Origin: Acholeplasmatales bacterium
GTDB lineage: Bacteria; Bacillota_I; Bacilli_A; Acholeplasmatales; Anaeroplasmataceae
NCBI GenBank assembly: GCA_017454375.1
Contig: JAFTDB010000010.1
Coordinates: forward strand, 1-64,000
Length of the DNA: 64,000 nucleotides
Reading direction: 5' to 3'
Below, piece by piece: positions 58,398-64,000 of the stretch (position 1 is the first letter of the stretch; every line of letters begins with the position of its first letter). Made by a program: the position numbers and the translations under genes. The notes below the pieces were generated by a model. It was not told the origin of the DNA. It made no database searches and saw only the letters and a program-made list of their open reading frames with translations.

Positions 58398-58410
58398 TAA
58401 ATAAAAAATT

Positions 58411-58447
58411 GGAAATATGATTAATTTCATATTTCCTTTTTTTTGTT
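58411..58447 (+). terminator. Intrinsic terminator of the giant gene
   Basis: A perfect 10-base stem, GGAAATATGA (58411-58420) with TCATATTTCC (58427-58436), closes a TTAATT loop and is followed by eight T. It starts 13 bases past the giant stop codon. Confidence 0.9.
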
Positions 58448-58453
58448 TTTTGA

Positions 58454-58466
58454 TACAATATCAGTA
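58454..58466 (+). promoter_or_regulatory. -10 box next to the recQ start (possible leaderless transcript)
   Basis: TACAAT (58454-58459) ends only 6 bases before the ATG at 58466, and there is no ribosome binding site in between. Transcription would begin at or beside the A of the ATG. The -35 region falls in the terminator's T-run (around 58431-58437) and is poor. Confidence 0.4.
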
Positions 58467-59680
58467 TGAATAAGGTTATGATACTTAATTCATATTTTGG
58501 TCTAAAAAAATTAAAGCCTGAACAAGAAGAAATCATCGACTTGGTGATGGAGGGTAAGGATGTAATAGGGTTACTTCCTACAGGGTTTGGTAAATCTGTT
58601 ACCTTTGTTATACCTGCCCTGATGCTAGAGGGAATAACAATAGTTATTACACCGCTAATATCACTTATGCAGGATCAGGTTAAGAATCTAAAGGCTAAGG
58701 GTATAAAAGCTGACTTTATATCTTCACTTTTAGATAGGTATGAAATTGATTCAGTATTTTATAGGCTACAAAGTGGTAAAATAAAAATACTATATGTAGC
58801 TGGTGAAAGATTGTTATCACAAAAGTTCTTATATGTGATATCAAAAATAAATGTATCATTTATTGTAGTAGATGAGGCACATACTCTTTTATGGAGTGAG
58901 GATTTTAGATATTCATTATCTAAAATATCTGATTTCGTAAAGAAAATAAAAATAAGGCCAAGACTATTAGCCTTGACCGCTACCGCAACTCCTACAACCA
59001 CAGATAAGATAATTGATATATTTGGTCTTGATCATCCAAAGATAATAAAGATTAATTGTGATAGAGAAAATATATTTTATAAAATAGTTAGAACAAATAA
59101 TAAAAATAAATATTTATCCAGCTATATAAAAGAGCATATAGATGAGAAAGGTATTATTTATTGTTTAACAATAAATGCCTGTGAGTGCGTATTTTCTTTT
59201 TTATCATCACTTGGGTATGATGTATCAATTTATCATGGAAAGCTTAAAAATGAGGCAAAAAAGAAGGCGTACGAGGATTTTAAGAGTGGAAGAAGCAATT
59301 TAATTGTCTGTACAAATGCCTTTGGTATGGGAATTGATATACCAAATATTAGATTTGTAATAGAATATGATCTTCCAGCCTCAATTGAGGATTTCTCTCA
59401 ACAGACAGGTAGAGCATCTAGAGATGGTAAATATGGTGAAGGTATTATTCTTTATAGTGAACATGATATAGCCACACTTGAATATTTTATAGAAAATATT
59501 TATAATGAAGAAAAAAATGATAAGGAAATAGATAAAATAAAAAAAGAACATTATCATAAATTAGATTCAATTATTAGCTTATGTATATCTAATCGCTGTG
59601 TACATAAAACAGTATCTAATTATTTTGGATTTGACCATAAAGGTAATTGTATGATGTGTTCAAATTGTAAGAGGAGTTAA
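58466..59680 (+). CDS. Short RecQ-family ATP-dependent DNA helicase
   Basis: A 404-residue SF2 helicase that unwinds DNA 3' to 5' in repair and recombination. YFGLKKLKPEQ (10-20) is the adenine-recognising start. LLPTGFGKS (36-44, Lys43) is Walker A and DEAH (136-139) is motif II. W.EDFR (143-148) is a reduced form of the RecQ aromatic loop. TATAT (171-175) is motif III. NAFGMGIDIP (284-293) and QQTGRASRDG (312-321, Arg316 and Arg319) are motifs V and VI. Cys378, Cys395, Cys398 and Cys401 form the RecQ zinc site around KTVSNYFG. The protein stops right there: the winged-helix RQC part and the HRDC domain of full-length RecQ (about 600 residues) are absent. The next gene starts one base after its stop. 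The start is uncertain by a few codons. Confidence 0.9.
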   Translation: MNKVMILNSYFGLKKLKPEQEEIIDLVMEGKDVIGLLPTGFGKSVTFVIPALMLEGITIVITPLISLMQDQVKNLKAKGIKADFISSLLDRYEIDSVFYRLQSGKIKILYVAGERLLSQKFLYVISKINVSFIVVDEAHTLLWSEDFRYSLSKISDFVKKIKIRPRLLALTATATPTTTDKIIDIFGLDHPKIIKINCDRENIFYKIVRTNNKNKYLSSYIKEHIDEKGIIYCLTINACECVFSFLSSLGYDVSIYHGKLKNEAKKKAYEDFKSGRSNLIVCTNAFGMGIDIPNIRFVIEYDLPASIEDFSQQTGRASRDGKYGEGIILYSEHDIATLEYFIENIYNEEKNDKEIDKIKKEHYHKLDSIISLCISNRCVHKTVSNYFGFDHKGNCMMCSNCKRS

Positions 59681-59681
59681 C

Positions 59682-59927
59682 ATGAAAGAATCAATAGTTA
59701 CATTATATGGTGAGAACAATCAAGAAATAGATTTCTATGTAGATGCTGAAATAGAACTAGATGAAGAATGCTATATGGTATTAAGACCTGTTAAAGAGGA
59801 TTTAGGCCTTAGTCCTGATGAAGCATTAGTTTTCAGAGTAGATTACATCGATGGTGAAAGTAATTTTGAGCTAGTAGAAGATGATGATTTACTTAATCTA
59901 ATAACTGAAGAATATAATAAGCAATAA
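59682..59927 (+). CDS. DUF1292 family small protein
   Basis: An 81-residue acidic protein. The first half, VTLYGENNQEIDFYVDAEIE, leads to a strand ECYMVLRPV, then DEALVFRVDYIDGESNFELV and a C-terminal helix ITEEYNK. This is the layout of DUF1292 proteins (YrzB-like), in which a beta sheet carries the ..Y.VLRP and ALVFRV strands. The role is unknown. GAGGAG inside the end of recQ is its ribosome binding site, and it starts one base after the recQ stop, so the two are surely co-transcribed. In Bacillota the family is more often seen near yrrL/yrrK genes. Confidence 0.85.
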   Translation: MKESIVTLYGENNQEIDFYVDAEIELDEECYMVLRPVKEDLGLSPDEALVFRVDYIDGESNFELVEDDDLLNLITEEYNKQ

Positions 59928-59957
59928 AAAAAGTGGATTTTGAAAATCCACTTTTTG
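59926..59957. terminator. Bidirectional terminator between convergent genes
   Basis: A near-perfect AAGTGGATTTT/GAAAATCCACTT stem is flanked by an A-run on the left and a T-run on the right. It serves the recQ-DUF1292 pair on the plus strand and the Wzz-like gene on the minus strand, and it overlaps or touches both stop codons. Confidence 0.88.
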
Positions 59958-61268
59958 TTATTCATTTTCTTTTGCTTCAGTATCTTTTGTTGGTTGTTTC
60001 TTAGTTGGCCATACATAATTTGGAGATAGCTTTTCTCTATCAACAATTAGGTTAACTATGAATGCAACTACGATACCAAGTACTAAGCCGATTACAATTG
60101 TTAATACTGTTGATAATCCACCAACCTTCTTAATAGAAGAGCTTGATGTATAACCGATTGTTTCATTGCTTGCGTAAACATCTTTTGAAACATTTTTGTA
60201 TTCTACAGTATAACCATTTAGCTTATCATAATAAGTCTTTAATGTGTTTTCAAATGCAGTCTTATCAGCACCACCATTGTTAGTTAGCTTTGTGTTGACA
60301 ATTTCTAATTCCTTTTGATAATTAGAATTTTCTAAATTTAATTTAGCTAATTCAGTGTTGTATGAATCAAGTTCTAGTGTAATAGAAGTAACTGCGTTAT
60401 CTTTAACCTTTTGAAGTAATCTATCAATTTCTGCATGGATATAATCAATTGAACGAGTGTTGTTAGCAATCTCAGTAGTTAAGTGTTCCTTTTGAATGTT
60501 TAAGTCGTTCTTATGAGCATCAAAATCTAATACATAACCATATGTAGCAATTTGAGAACTTAAAACTGTAATTTGATTTGTTTTAAAATAATCTTCGATT
60601 TCTCTTTGATAGCTTGATAATGAACGATTGTTGATATAGATATCACCATAAAGCTCAATTAGCTTATCATATGATTCTGTTAAGAATGTCTTTTGAGATT
60701 CTAGAAGTGAAATCTTAGTTTCATAAGCATCAGCTGTTGTATAAGCAGCTAAGTTACCATCATATGTTAAGCTAGAAGCTAAAGCATTTGTTTTTGTAAT
60801 AGGTGTTTCAGCAACAGCCTTTACGAATGCAGCAGCTACCTTATCATTAGGGAAAAACTTTTTTAGTACTCTTAATGTATAAGTTGTTTCACTCTTTAAA
60901 TCAGCATTGCTATATTCTTTTACATTCTTGTCTAAAGAAATTGAGTTAGTTTCAATTATTTTTTGAACATCGATATTTTTGAATTCTTCATTTGATTCCT
61001 TTACTGCAAGAAGATTAGCAGAAGAAATGATGTAGTTAACATTGTAAGAAGAACCATCAATATATTTACCATCGCTTAATGAAACTGTATCATAAGCAAA
61101 GCTTGATTCATAATTTACTTTACTTTTATTGTAGAATAATACTATTGCTAAAAATACTACAACTGCTACAGCTAAAGTAACAATTAAGAAAAGTAGCTTT
61201 CTACCAAATCCAACCTTGAAAATAGTTCCAAGTGATATACCTTCGTCTAATTCATATTCGTCTTCCAT
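59958..61268 (-). CDS. Wzz/CpsC-like polysaccharide chain-length (co-polymerase) protein
   Basis: A 436-residue membrane protein. A charged acidic N-terminus is followed by a transmembrane helix at about 24-46, then a long exported helical region (about 50-380) with strong coiled-coil character (for example 180-345). A second transmembrane helix lies at about 386-409, followed by a short Lys-rich cytoplasmic tail. This two-helix hairpin with a large extracytoplasmic coiled coil is the layout of polysaccharide co-polymerases of the Wzz family, which set chain length of capsule or exopolysaccharide. No tyrosine-kinase domain is fused. AGGAGG lies seven bases before the ATG. The Wzy-like gene directly upstream supports the role. 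The assignment rests on layout more than on sequence motifs. Confidence 0.65.
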   Translation of the reverse strand: MEDEYELDEGISLGTIFKVGFGRKLLFLIVTLAVAVVVFLAIVLFYNKSKVNYESSFAYDTVSLSDGKYIDGSSYNVNYIISSANLLAVKESNEEFKNIDVQKIIETNSISLDKNVKEYSNADLKSETTYTLRVLKKFFPNDKVAAAFVKAVAETPITKTNALASSLTYDGNLAAYTTADAYETKISLLESQKTFLTESYDKLIELYGDIYINNRSLSSYQREIEDYFKTNQITVLSSQIATYGYVLDFDAHKNDLNIQKEHLTTEIANNTRSIDYIHAEIDRLLQKVKDNAVTSITLELDSYNTELAKLNLENSNYQKELEIVNTKLTNNGGADKTAFENTLKTYYDKLNGYTVEYKNVSKDVYASNETIGYTSSSSIKKVGGLSTVLTIVIGLVLGIVVAFIVNLIVDREKLSPNYVWPTKKQPTKDTEAKENE

Positions 61269-61292
61269 AATAGACCTCCTAATATCGTATAA

Positions 61293-61324
61293 ATTATATT
61301 AAAATTTGACTTTATAGTCAAATT
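61293..61324 (-). promoter_or_regulatory. Promoter of the Wzz-like gene overlapped by a perfect inverted repeat
   Basis: On the minus strand, TTGACT (61316-61321) and TATAAT (61293-61298) are exactly 17 bases apart. The perfect repeat AATTTGACT-N4-AGTCAAATT (61303-61324) covers the -35 and also contains the TGA stop of the upstream gene. The position fits a repressor operator, though it could also act as a hairpin in read-through RNA. Confidence 0.65.
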
Positions 61325-62760
61325 ATTTCAAAACCTCTTGCTCCCTTTGGCAAAGGAGATTTCTTTTCTGTTTTTAAAGATTGCCAATCAATTTGTGTTC
61401 TATCGTAGATTTTACTATCAATACAAGCAAGTATTACACATAGTGGCAACATATAATAATACATGTAGTAGCTATTATCAATCATACCATAGGCATCAAT
61501 GAATAATGAGCCAATTCCTATGATGACCATAAATCTCTTATTTGTAAAAATCATGTTTGAATAATGACTTGCAAAATGCCATCCTAAGAAGAAGAGACCG
61601 ATAATACCACCCATAGCCATTGTTTCAAAGAATGTTGAATGATATGCTACCCAGCCTGGTTGATTTCCGTAGGCAGAACCAACATCTGTAATCTCTGCGA
61701 CTATACCTGGTCCAAAGGCAATTGTTTTTGGACTTTGGTTAAATAATTCATATGCCCTCTTCCATAAGACAACTCTACCATTATCATCAAGGTCTCTAAC
61801 AAAGACCTTTTCAATTATATCGTTATAGAACTTAATTGAATCATTACCAAAGATAGCAATGGTTATTAATAAAATTGAAAAGAAGTATACAATAAAATTG
61901 AAATATTTGAATTTTTCTTTAGATAAAATGAATGTAACAATATATAAAACAATTGTTTCACTAAAACCACATAGATAAGATCCTCTAGATGTAGTTAGGA
62001 TAATACCGGCAATAGAGATGACTATCTTTAGGTTATGTAAAAACATTATTCTAGCTTGTGATGCTTTACTAATTAGATAGAAGGAGAAAGGTATTGATAA
62101 ACAAATCATAATACCAGCCTCATTACATAAGCCCCATCCTAGGTAATACCACATGTTTAATAACTCTTCAATTGGTGGCTTAATCTCATATACCTTGATA
62201 ATACATTGGCATGCAACTAGTACGCCAAGATAAGACATTGTTGTAGCTAGGATATCTAAGCTACCCTTTTTAATGCCATTTACTATAACAACGTAGTAAA
62301 CGAGATATAATAGGTTTGCAAAATAAATGTAATATAATGCATATTCGACAGTTATCGCTGTCCAGAATATTGGAATTATTTGTGATATTGATAATCCCAG
62401 AAGTGGAATGAATGATTTCATCTTTTTTAGATGTATTCCCGATTTTATCGTGAAATATACTAAGCAGAGCACGACATCCGCTACTAGGTAAATTATTATT
62501 TTTGGAACCTCGTTATTGGCAAATCCAAAATTAATGTTGAAGAGGAAGAAAATTAAAATAGGAATTGCATATTTTAAATCATCTAAGAAGACTACAACCA
62601 AAAATAAAGCTCCCAAGAAGATTTCTAGTCCCAGCATAGAATTGAATTTCCAGCAGATGACTGTGATAGCCGCAAAGATAGCGACATAAATCTCATTAAA
62701 GAACTTTTTATGAGCTAAATATTCAAATTTAAATCTGATATTGTTCAACAATTTAGTCAT
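61318..62760 (-). CDS. O-antigen ligase/Wzy-like polysaccharide polymerase
   Basis: A 480-residue membrane protein with about 10-12 hydrophobic segments. The family's hallmarks are visible. TTSRGSYL (256-263, Arg259) ends a central helix. The large loop DDNGRVVLWKRAYELF (325-340) is followed by GPGI, and AYHSTFFETMAMGGIIGLFF (372-391, His374) matches the H..y...l...G..G motif of WaaL/Wzy proteins. These join repeat units or attach glycan to an acceptor on the outer face of the membrane. It directly precedes the Wzz-like gene. The acceptor cannot be told from sequence. The ATG at 62760 has no adjacent ribosome binding site; a -10 box stands 8 bases upstream, so the message may be leaderless or nearly so. 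Confidence 0.8.
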   Translation of the reverse strand: MTKLLNNIRFKFEYLAHKKFFNEIYVAIFAAITVICWKFNSMLGLEIFLGALFLVVVFLDDLKYAIPILIFFLFNINFGFANNEVPKIIIYLVADVVLCLVYFTIKSGIHLKKMKSFIPLLGLSISQIIPIFWTAITVEYALYYIYFANLLYLVYYVVIVNGIKKGSLDILATTMSYLGVLVACQCIIKVYEIKPPIEELLNMWYYLGWGLCNEAGIMICLSIPFSFYLISKASQARIMFLHNLKIVISIAGIILTTSRGSYLCGFSETIVLYIVTFILSKEKFKYFNFIVYFFSILLITIAIFGNDSIKFYNDIIEKVFVRDLDDNGRVVLWKRAYELFNQSPKTIAFGPGIVAEITDVGSAYGNQPGWVAYHSTFFETMAMGGIIGLFFLGWHFASHYSNMIFTNKRFMVIIGIGSLFIDAYGMIDNSYYMYYYMLPLCVILACIDSKIYDRTQIDWQSLKTEKKSPLPKGARGFEII

Positions 62761-62761
62761 A

Positions 62762-62798
62762 TTATCTTATTATAGTAAACTATAATAGCCCCTTTAAA
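62762..62798 (-). promoter_or_regulatory. Promoter and palindrome upstream of the Wzy-like gene
   Basis: A perfect repeat, TATTATAGT-N2-ACTATAATA (62768-62787), contains a TATAAT (62769-62774 on the minus strand) ending 8 bases before the ATG. A weak -35, TTTAAA, lies 18 bases further up (62793-62798). An AAAGGGG lies over 20 bases upstream of the ATG, beyond the repeat, so it could serve as ribosome binding site only if transcription starts further up and the repeat folds. Confidence 0.5.
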
Positions 62799-62861
62799 AA
62801 ATCTATTTTAATATACAACAATATATGTTTTTTTGCAAATGTTTTATTATTTCTAGATAAT

Positions 62862-62888
62862 AAAAAAGAGACAATTAATCCATTGTCC
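62862..62888 (-). terminator. Intrinsic terminator of the peroxidase-regulator operon
   Basis: On the minus strand, GGGACAAT pairs with ATTGTCTC (one G-U pair) and is followed by a T-run. The hairpin begins inside the last codons of the regulator gene, and the stop codon lies at the loop. Confidence 0.75.
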
Positions 62889-63306
62889 CTAATAATTTAT
62901 ACAAGATAGAATATAAGAATTTGGCTTCATCCTCAGTTAATTTGACACAGCTAGTCATTTTTTGAGGAATTTTAGAAGCTTTTTCTCTTAACTTTAATCC
63001 TTTTTCTGTAATCTTAACGTCTAATACACGTTCATCATCTTTAGATCTAGTTCTAGTGATGTATTCCTTAGCCTCAAGCTGCTTAAGAAGTGGTGTTAAT
63101 GTACCAGAATCTAGGTATAGCTTTTTACCTAAATCTTTAACATTAATTTCATTTTCACTCCATAATACCATCATAGTAATATATTGAGTATAGGTAAGAT
63201 TTATTTCATCTAAATATGGTCTATAATGACGTACGATTTCCTTTGCACAAGCGTATAAAGGAAAGCATAATTGATTTTCAAGCTTTAATTCTTCGTATTT
63301 TTTCAT
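62875..63306 (-). CDS. ohrR: OhrR-type MarR-family peroxide-sensing repressor
   Basis: A 143-residue winged-helix repressor. LKLENQLCFPLYACAKEIV (7-25) holds the reactive Cys14, and Tyr28 and Tyr39 match the tyrosines that contact the oxidised cysteine in Bacillus subtilis OhrR. YLDSGTLTPLLKQLEAKEYI (64-83) is the DNA-recognition helix and following turn. RSKDDERV (87-94) forms the wing. OhrR represses organic-peroxide defence genes until Cys14 is oxidised. The ATG overlaps the peroxidase stop as ATGA, so its translation is coupled to that gene, and it probably represses its own operon through the box at 63803-63822. Extra cysteines at 20 and 120 could allow a disulfide, as in two-Cys OhrR proteins; the B. 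subtilis protein has one Cys. Confidence 0.88.
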   Translation of the reverse strand: MKKYEELKLENQLCFPLYACAKEIVRHYRPYLDEINLTYTQYITMMVLWSENEINVKDLGKKLYLDSGTLTPLLKQLEAKEYITRTRSKDDERVLDVKITEKGLKLREKASKIPQKMTSCVKLTEDEAKFLYSILYKLLGTMD

Positions 63307-63779
63307 TTCAATAATTCCGCAATTTTCTTTTCAATTTTTTCTGGTTTAGTAGTAGGAGCATATCTCTTTACGATATTACCATCCTTATCTACTAAGAATT
63401 TAGTGAAGTTCCATTTAATTCTCTTACCTAAGAAGCCACGCTTTTGACTCTTAAGATATTTATAAAGAGGAAGTGCATCCTTACCATTAACTTTAATCTT
63501 AGAAAATTGTTTAAATGTTACTTTATATCTTAATGAACAAAACTCATGAATTTCACTATCGCTACCTGGAGCTTGATTTAGAAATTGGTTACAAGGGAAA
63601 TCTAGGATTTCAAAGTCTTGATCTTTATATTTTTGATATAATTCCTCTAAGCCTTTATATTGAGGAGTAAAGCCACATCCAGTAGCTGTATTAACAATTA
63701 ATAGAACTTTTCCTTTATAATCATTTAAATTGACATCTTGTTTTTTGTTATCTACTACAACATAATCATAAACTGACAT
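63303..63779 (-). CDS. Glutathione peroxidase family protein (thioredoxin-dependent type)
   Basis: A 158-residue thiol peroxidase that reduces hydrogen or lipid peroxides. NTATGCGFTPQY (30-41) holds the peroxidatic Cys35, here cysteine rather than selenocysteine. LDFPCNQF (59-66) and WNFTKFLVD (123-131, Trp123 and Asn124) are the other catalytic-site motifs. Cys81 in EFCSLRYKVTF lies where non-animal enzymes keep the resolving cysteine, so thioredoxin rather than glutathione is the likely reductant. The length is normal for bacterial BsaA/GpxA proteins. AAGGAGG precedes the ATG at a good distance. It is the first gene of an operon with the OhrR-type regulator, behind a consensus promoter. Confidence 0.93.
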   Translation of the reverse strand: MSVYDYVVVDNKKQDVNLNDYKGKVLLIVNTATGCGFTPQYKGLEELYQKYKDQDFEILDFPCNQFLNQAPGSDSEIHEFCSLRYKVTFKQFSKIKVNGKDALPLYKYLKSQKRGFLGKRIKWNFTKFLVDKDGNIVKRYAPTTKPEKIEKKIAELLK

Positions 63780-63802
63780 AATTAATCCTCCTTGTTATAA
63801 AA

Positions 63803-63822
63803 TTAAATTGAATACAATTAAA
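63803..63822 (-). promoter_or_regulatory. OhrR-box-like operator
   Basis: On the minus strand TTTAATTGTATTCAATTTAA lies directly after the -10 box. Its core, AATTG-N4-CAATT, and flanks closely resemble the published B. subtilis OhrR operator as I recall it (TTTAATTGTATACAATTAAA-like). A bound repressor would cover the start of transcription. Confidence 0.65.
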
Positions 63823-63850
63823 TTATATACATTTATTATAATAGTGTCAA
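63822..63850 (-). promoter_or_regulatory. Consensus promoter of the peroxidase-ohrR operon
   Basis: On the minus strand TTGACA (63845-63850) and TATAAT (63822-63827) are both perfect consensus and 17 bases apart. Such a strong promoter fits a gene kept off by a repressor. Confidence 0.85.
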
Positions 63851-63858
63851 CATTTTTC

Positions 63859-63887
63859 TTGAATAAATTATTTAAAATCTATATAAT
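63859..63887 (+). promoter_or_regulatory. Promoter of the divergent gene at the right edge
   Basis: TTGAAT (63859-63864) and TATAAT (63882-63887) are 17 bases apart. GAAAGAAGG follows before the ATG at 63913. It is back to back with the peroxidase promoter, with only 8 bases between the two -35 boxes. Confidence 0.75.
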
Positions 63888-63912
63888 AGATTTATGAAAG
63901 AAGGTGCTTTTG

Positions 63913-64000
63913 ATGCCTGATTATGTTTACATAATAATTGCGTGCGTAGCTGCCGTAGTAGCAGTAGCCGCAATCGTAATAATTTTCTTATGTGTAAAAA
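63913..64000 (+). CDS. Start of a membrane-anchored protein, cut by the window edge
   Basis: The visible 29 residues begin MPDYVYIIIACVAAVVAVAA and continue as a single hydrophobic stretch to IIFLCVK. They form an N-terminal transmembrane helix or uncleaved signal anchor. GAAAGAAGG and a good promoter precede it. An earlier ATG at 63894 opens a frame that closes after eight codons, so it is not the start. Too little is seen to name it. Confidence 0.7.
   Translation, partial: MPDYVYIIIACVAAVVAVAAIVIIFLCVK

Noticed and set aside
1..64000. Reassignment of TGA to tryptophan, as in Mycoplasma
   Set aside because: Tryptophan is encoded by TGG throughout, and TGA ends the Wzy-like and peroxidase genes at sensible places.
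1..64000. tRNA or rRNA genes
   Set aside because: No cloverleaf with a T-loop signature or conserved ribosomal RNA segment was recognised in any intergenic stretch.

Overview
The window looks like a chromosome segment from a low-GC Gram-positive lineage, either Bacillota or a Mycoplasmatota-like Bacilli branch. This is inferred from strongly AT-rich DNA, AGGAGG-type ribosome binding sites, sigma-A-like promoters, intrinsic terminators, an OhrR-type regulator, and DUF4250 and DUF1292 proteins. TGA is used as a stop (for example the ends of the 61318 and 63303 genes), so this is not the Mycoplasma code. The dockerin, LRR_5 and InlB-type repeats suggest a gut or host-associated organism, but that is inference.

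Layout. At 0.1-1.4 kb an ATP-grasp ligase lies on the minus strand. At 1.5-2.5 kb there is a six-helix membrane protein overlapping by one base with a 58-residue DUF4250 protein. At 2.6-6.4 kb is a protein quality control pair, trigger factor (tig) and Lon protease (lon). lon has its own promoter overlapped by a 9-9-9 inverted repeat closely resembling a CIRCE/HrcA operator. After tandem terminators comes a roughly 400-base leader full of inverted repeats.

A single open reading frame of 51.5 kb (6900-58397, 17,165 codons) fills 80 percent of the window. It encodes a secreted, modular surface or extracellular protein of about 1.9 MDa. In order it has a signal peptide, a BspA-type (LRR_5) array, an acidic block with about 18-20 copies of a G-x-D-x4-GT-x-DD motif interrupted by an LRR island, and a second very long LRR_5 array. 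That second array is punctuated by a PF[IV]G...FGYIFG...Y.IP.SL module, which occurs about 31 times in the whole protein. The protein ends with about 17 MBG-like Ig-type domains and a C-terminal type I dockerin. Unrelated insertions (an InlB B-repeat, a charged helical segment, a Thr-rich stretch) fall at the same place inside the module. No sortase motif or membrane anchor is seen, so the dockerin is the only visible attachment device, and no cohesin is encoded in the window.

Downstream, 58.5-59.9 kb carries a short RecQ-type helicase (helicase core plus zinc-binding segment only) and a DUF1292 protein. These converge on two minus-strand polysaccharide genes, a Wzy/O-antigen ligase-like protein and a Wzz-like chain-length protein. 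Each of these has a promoter overlapped by a perfect inverted repeat. At 62.9-63.9 kb a thioredoxin-type glutathione peroxidase and an OhrR-type peroxide sensor form an ATGA-overlapping operon, behind a consensus promoter with an OhrR-box-like operator. A divergent gene begins at 63913 and runs off the window.
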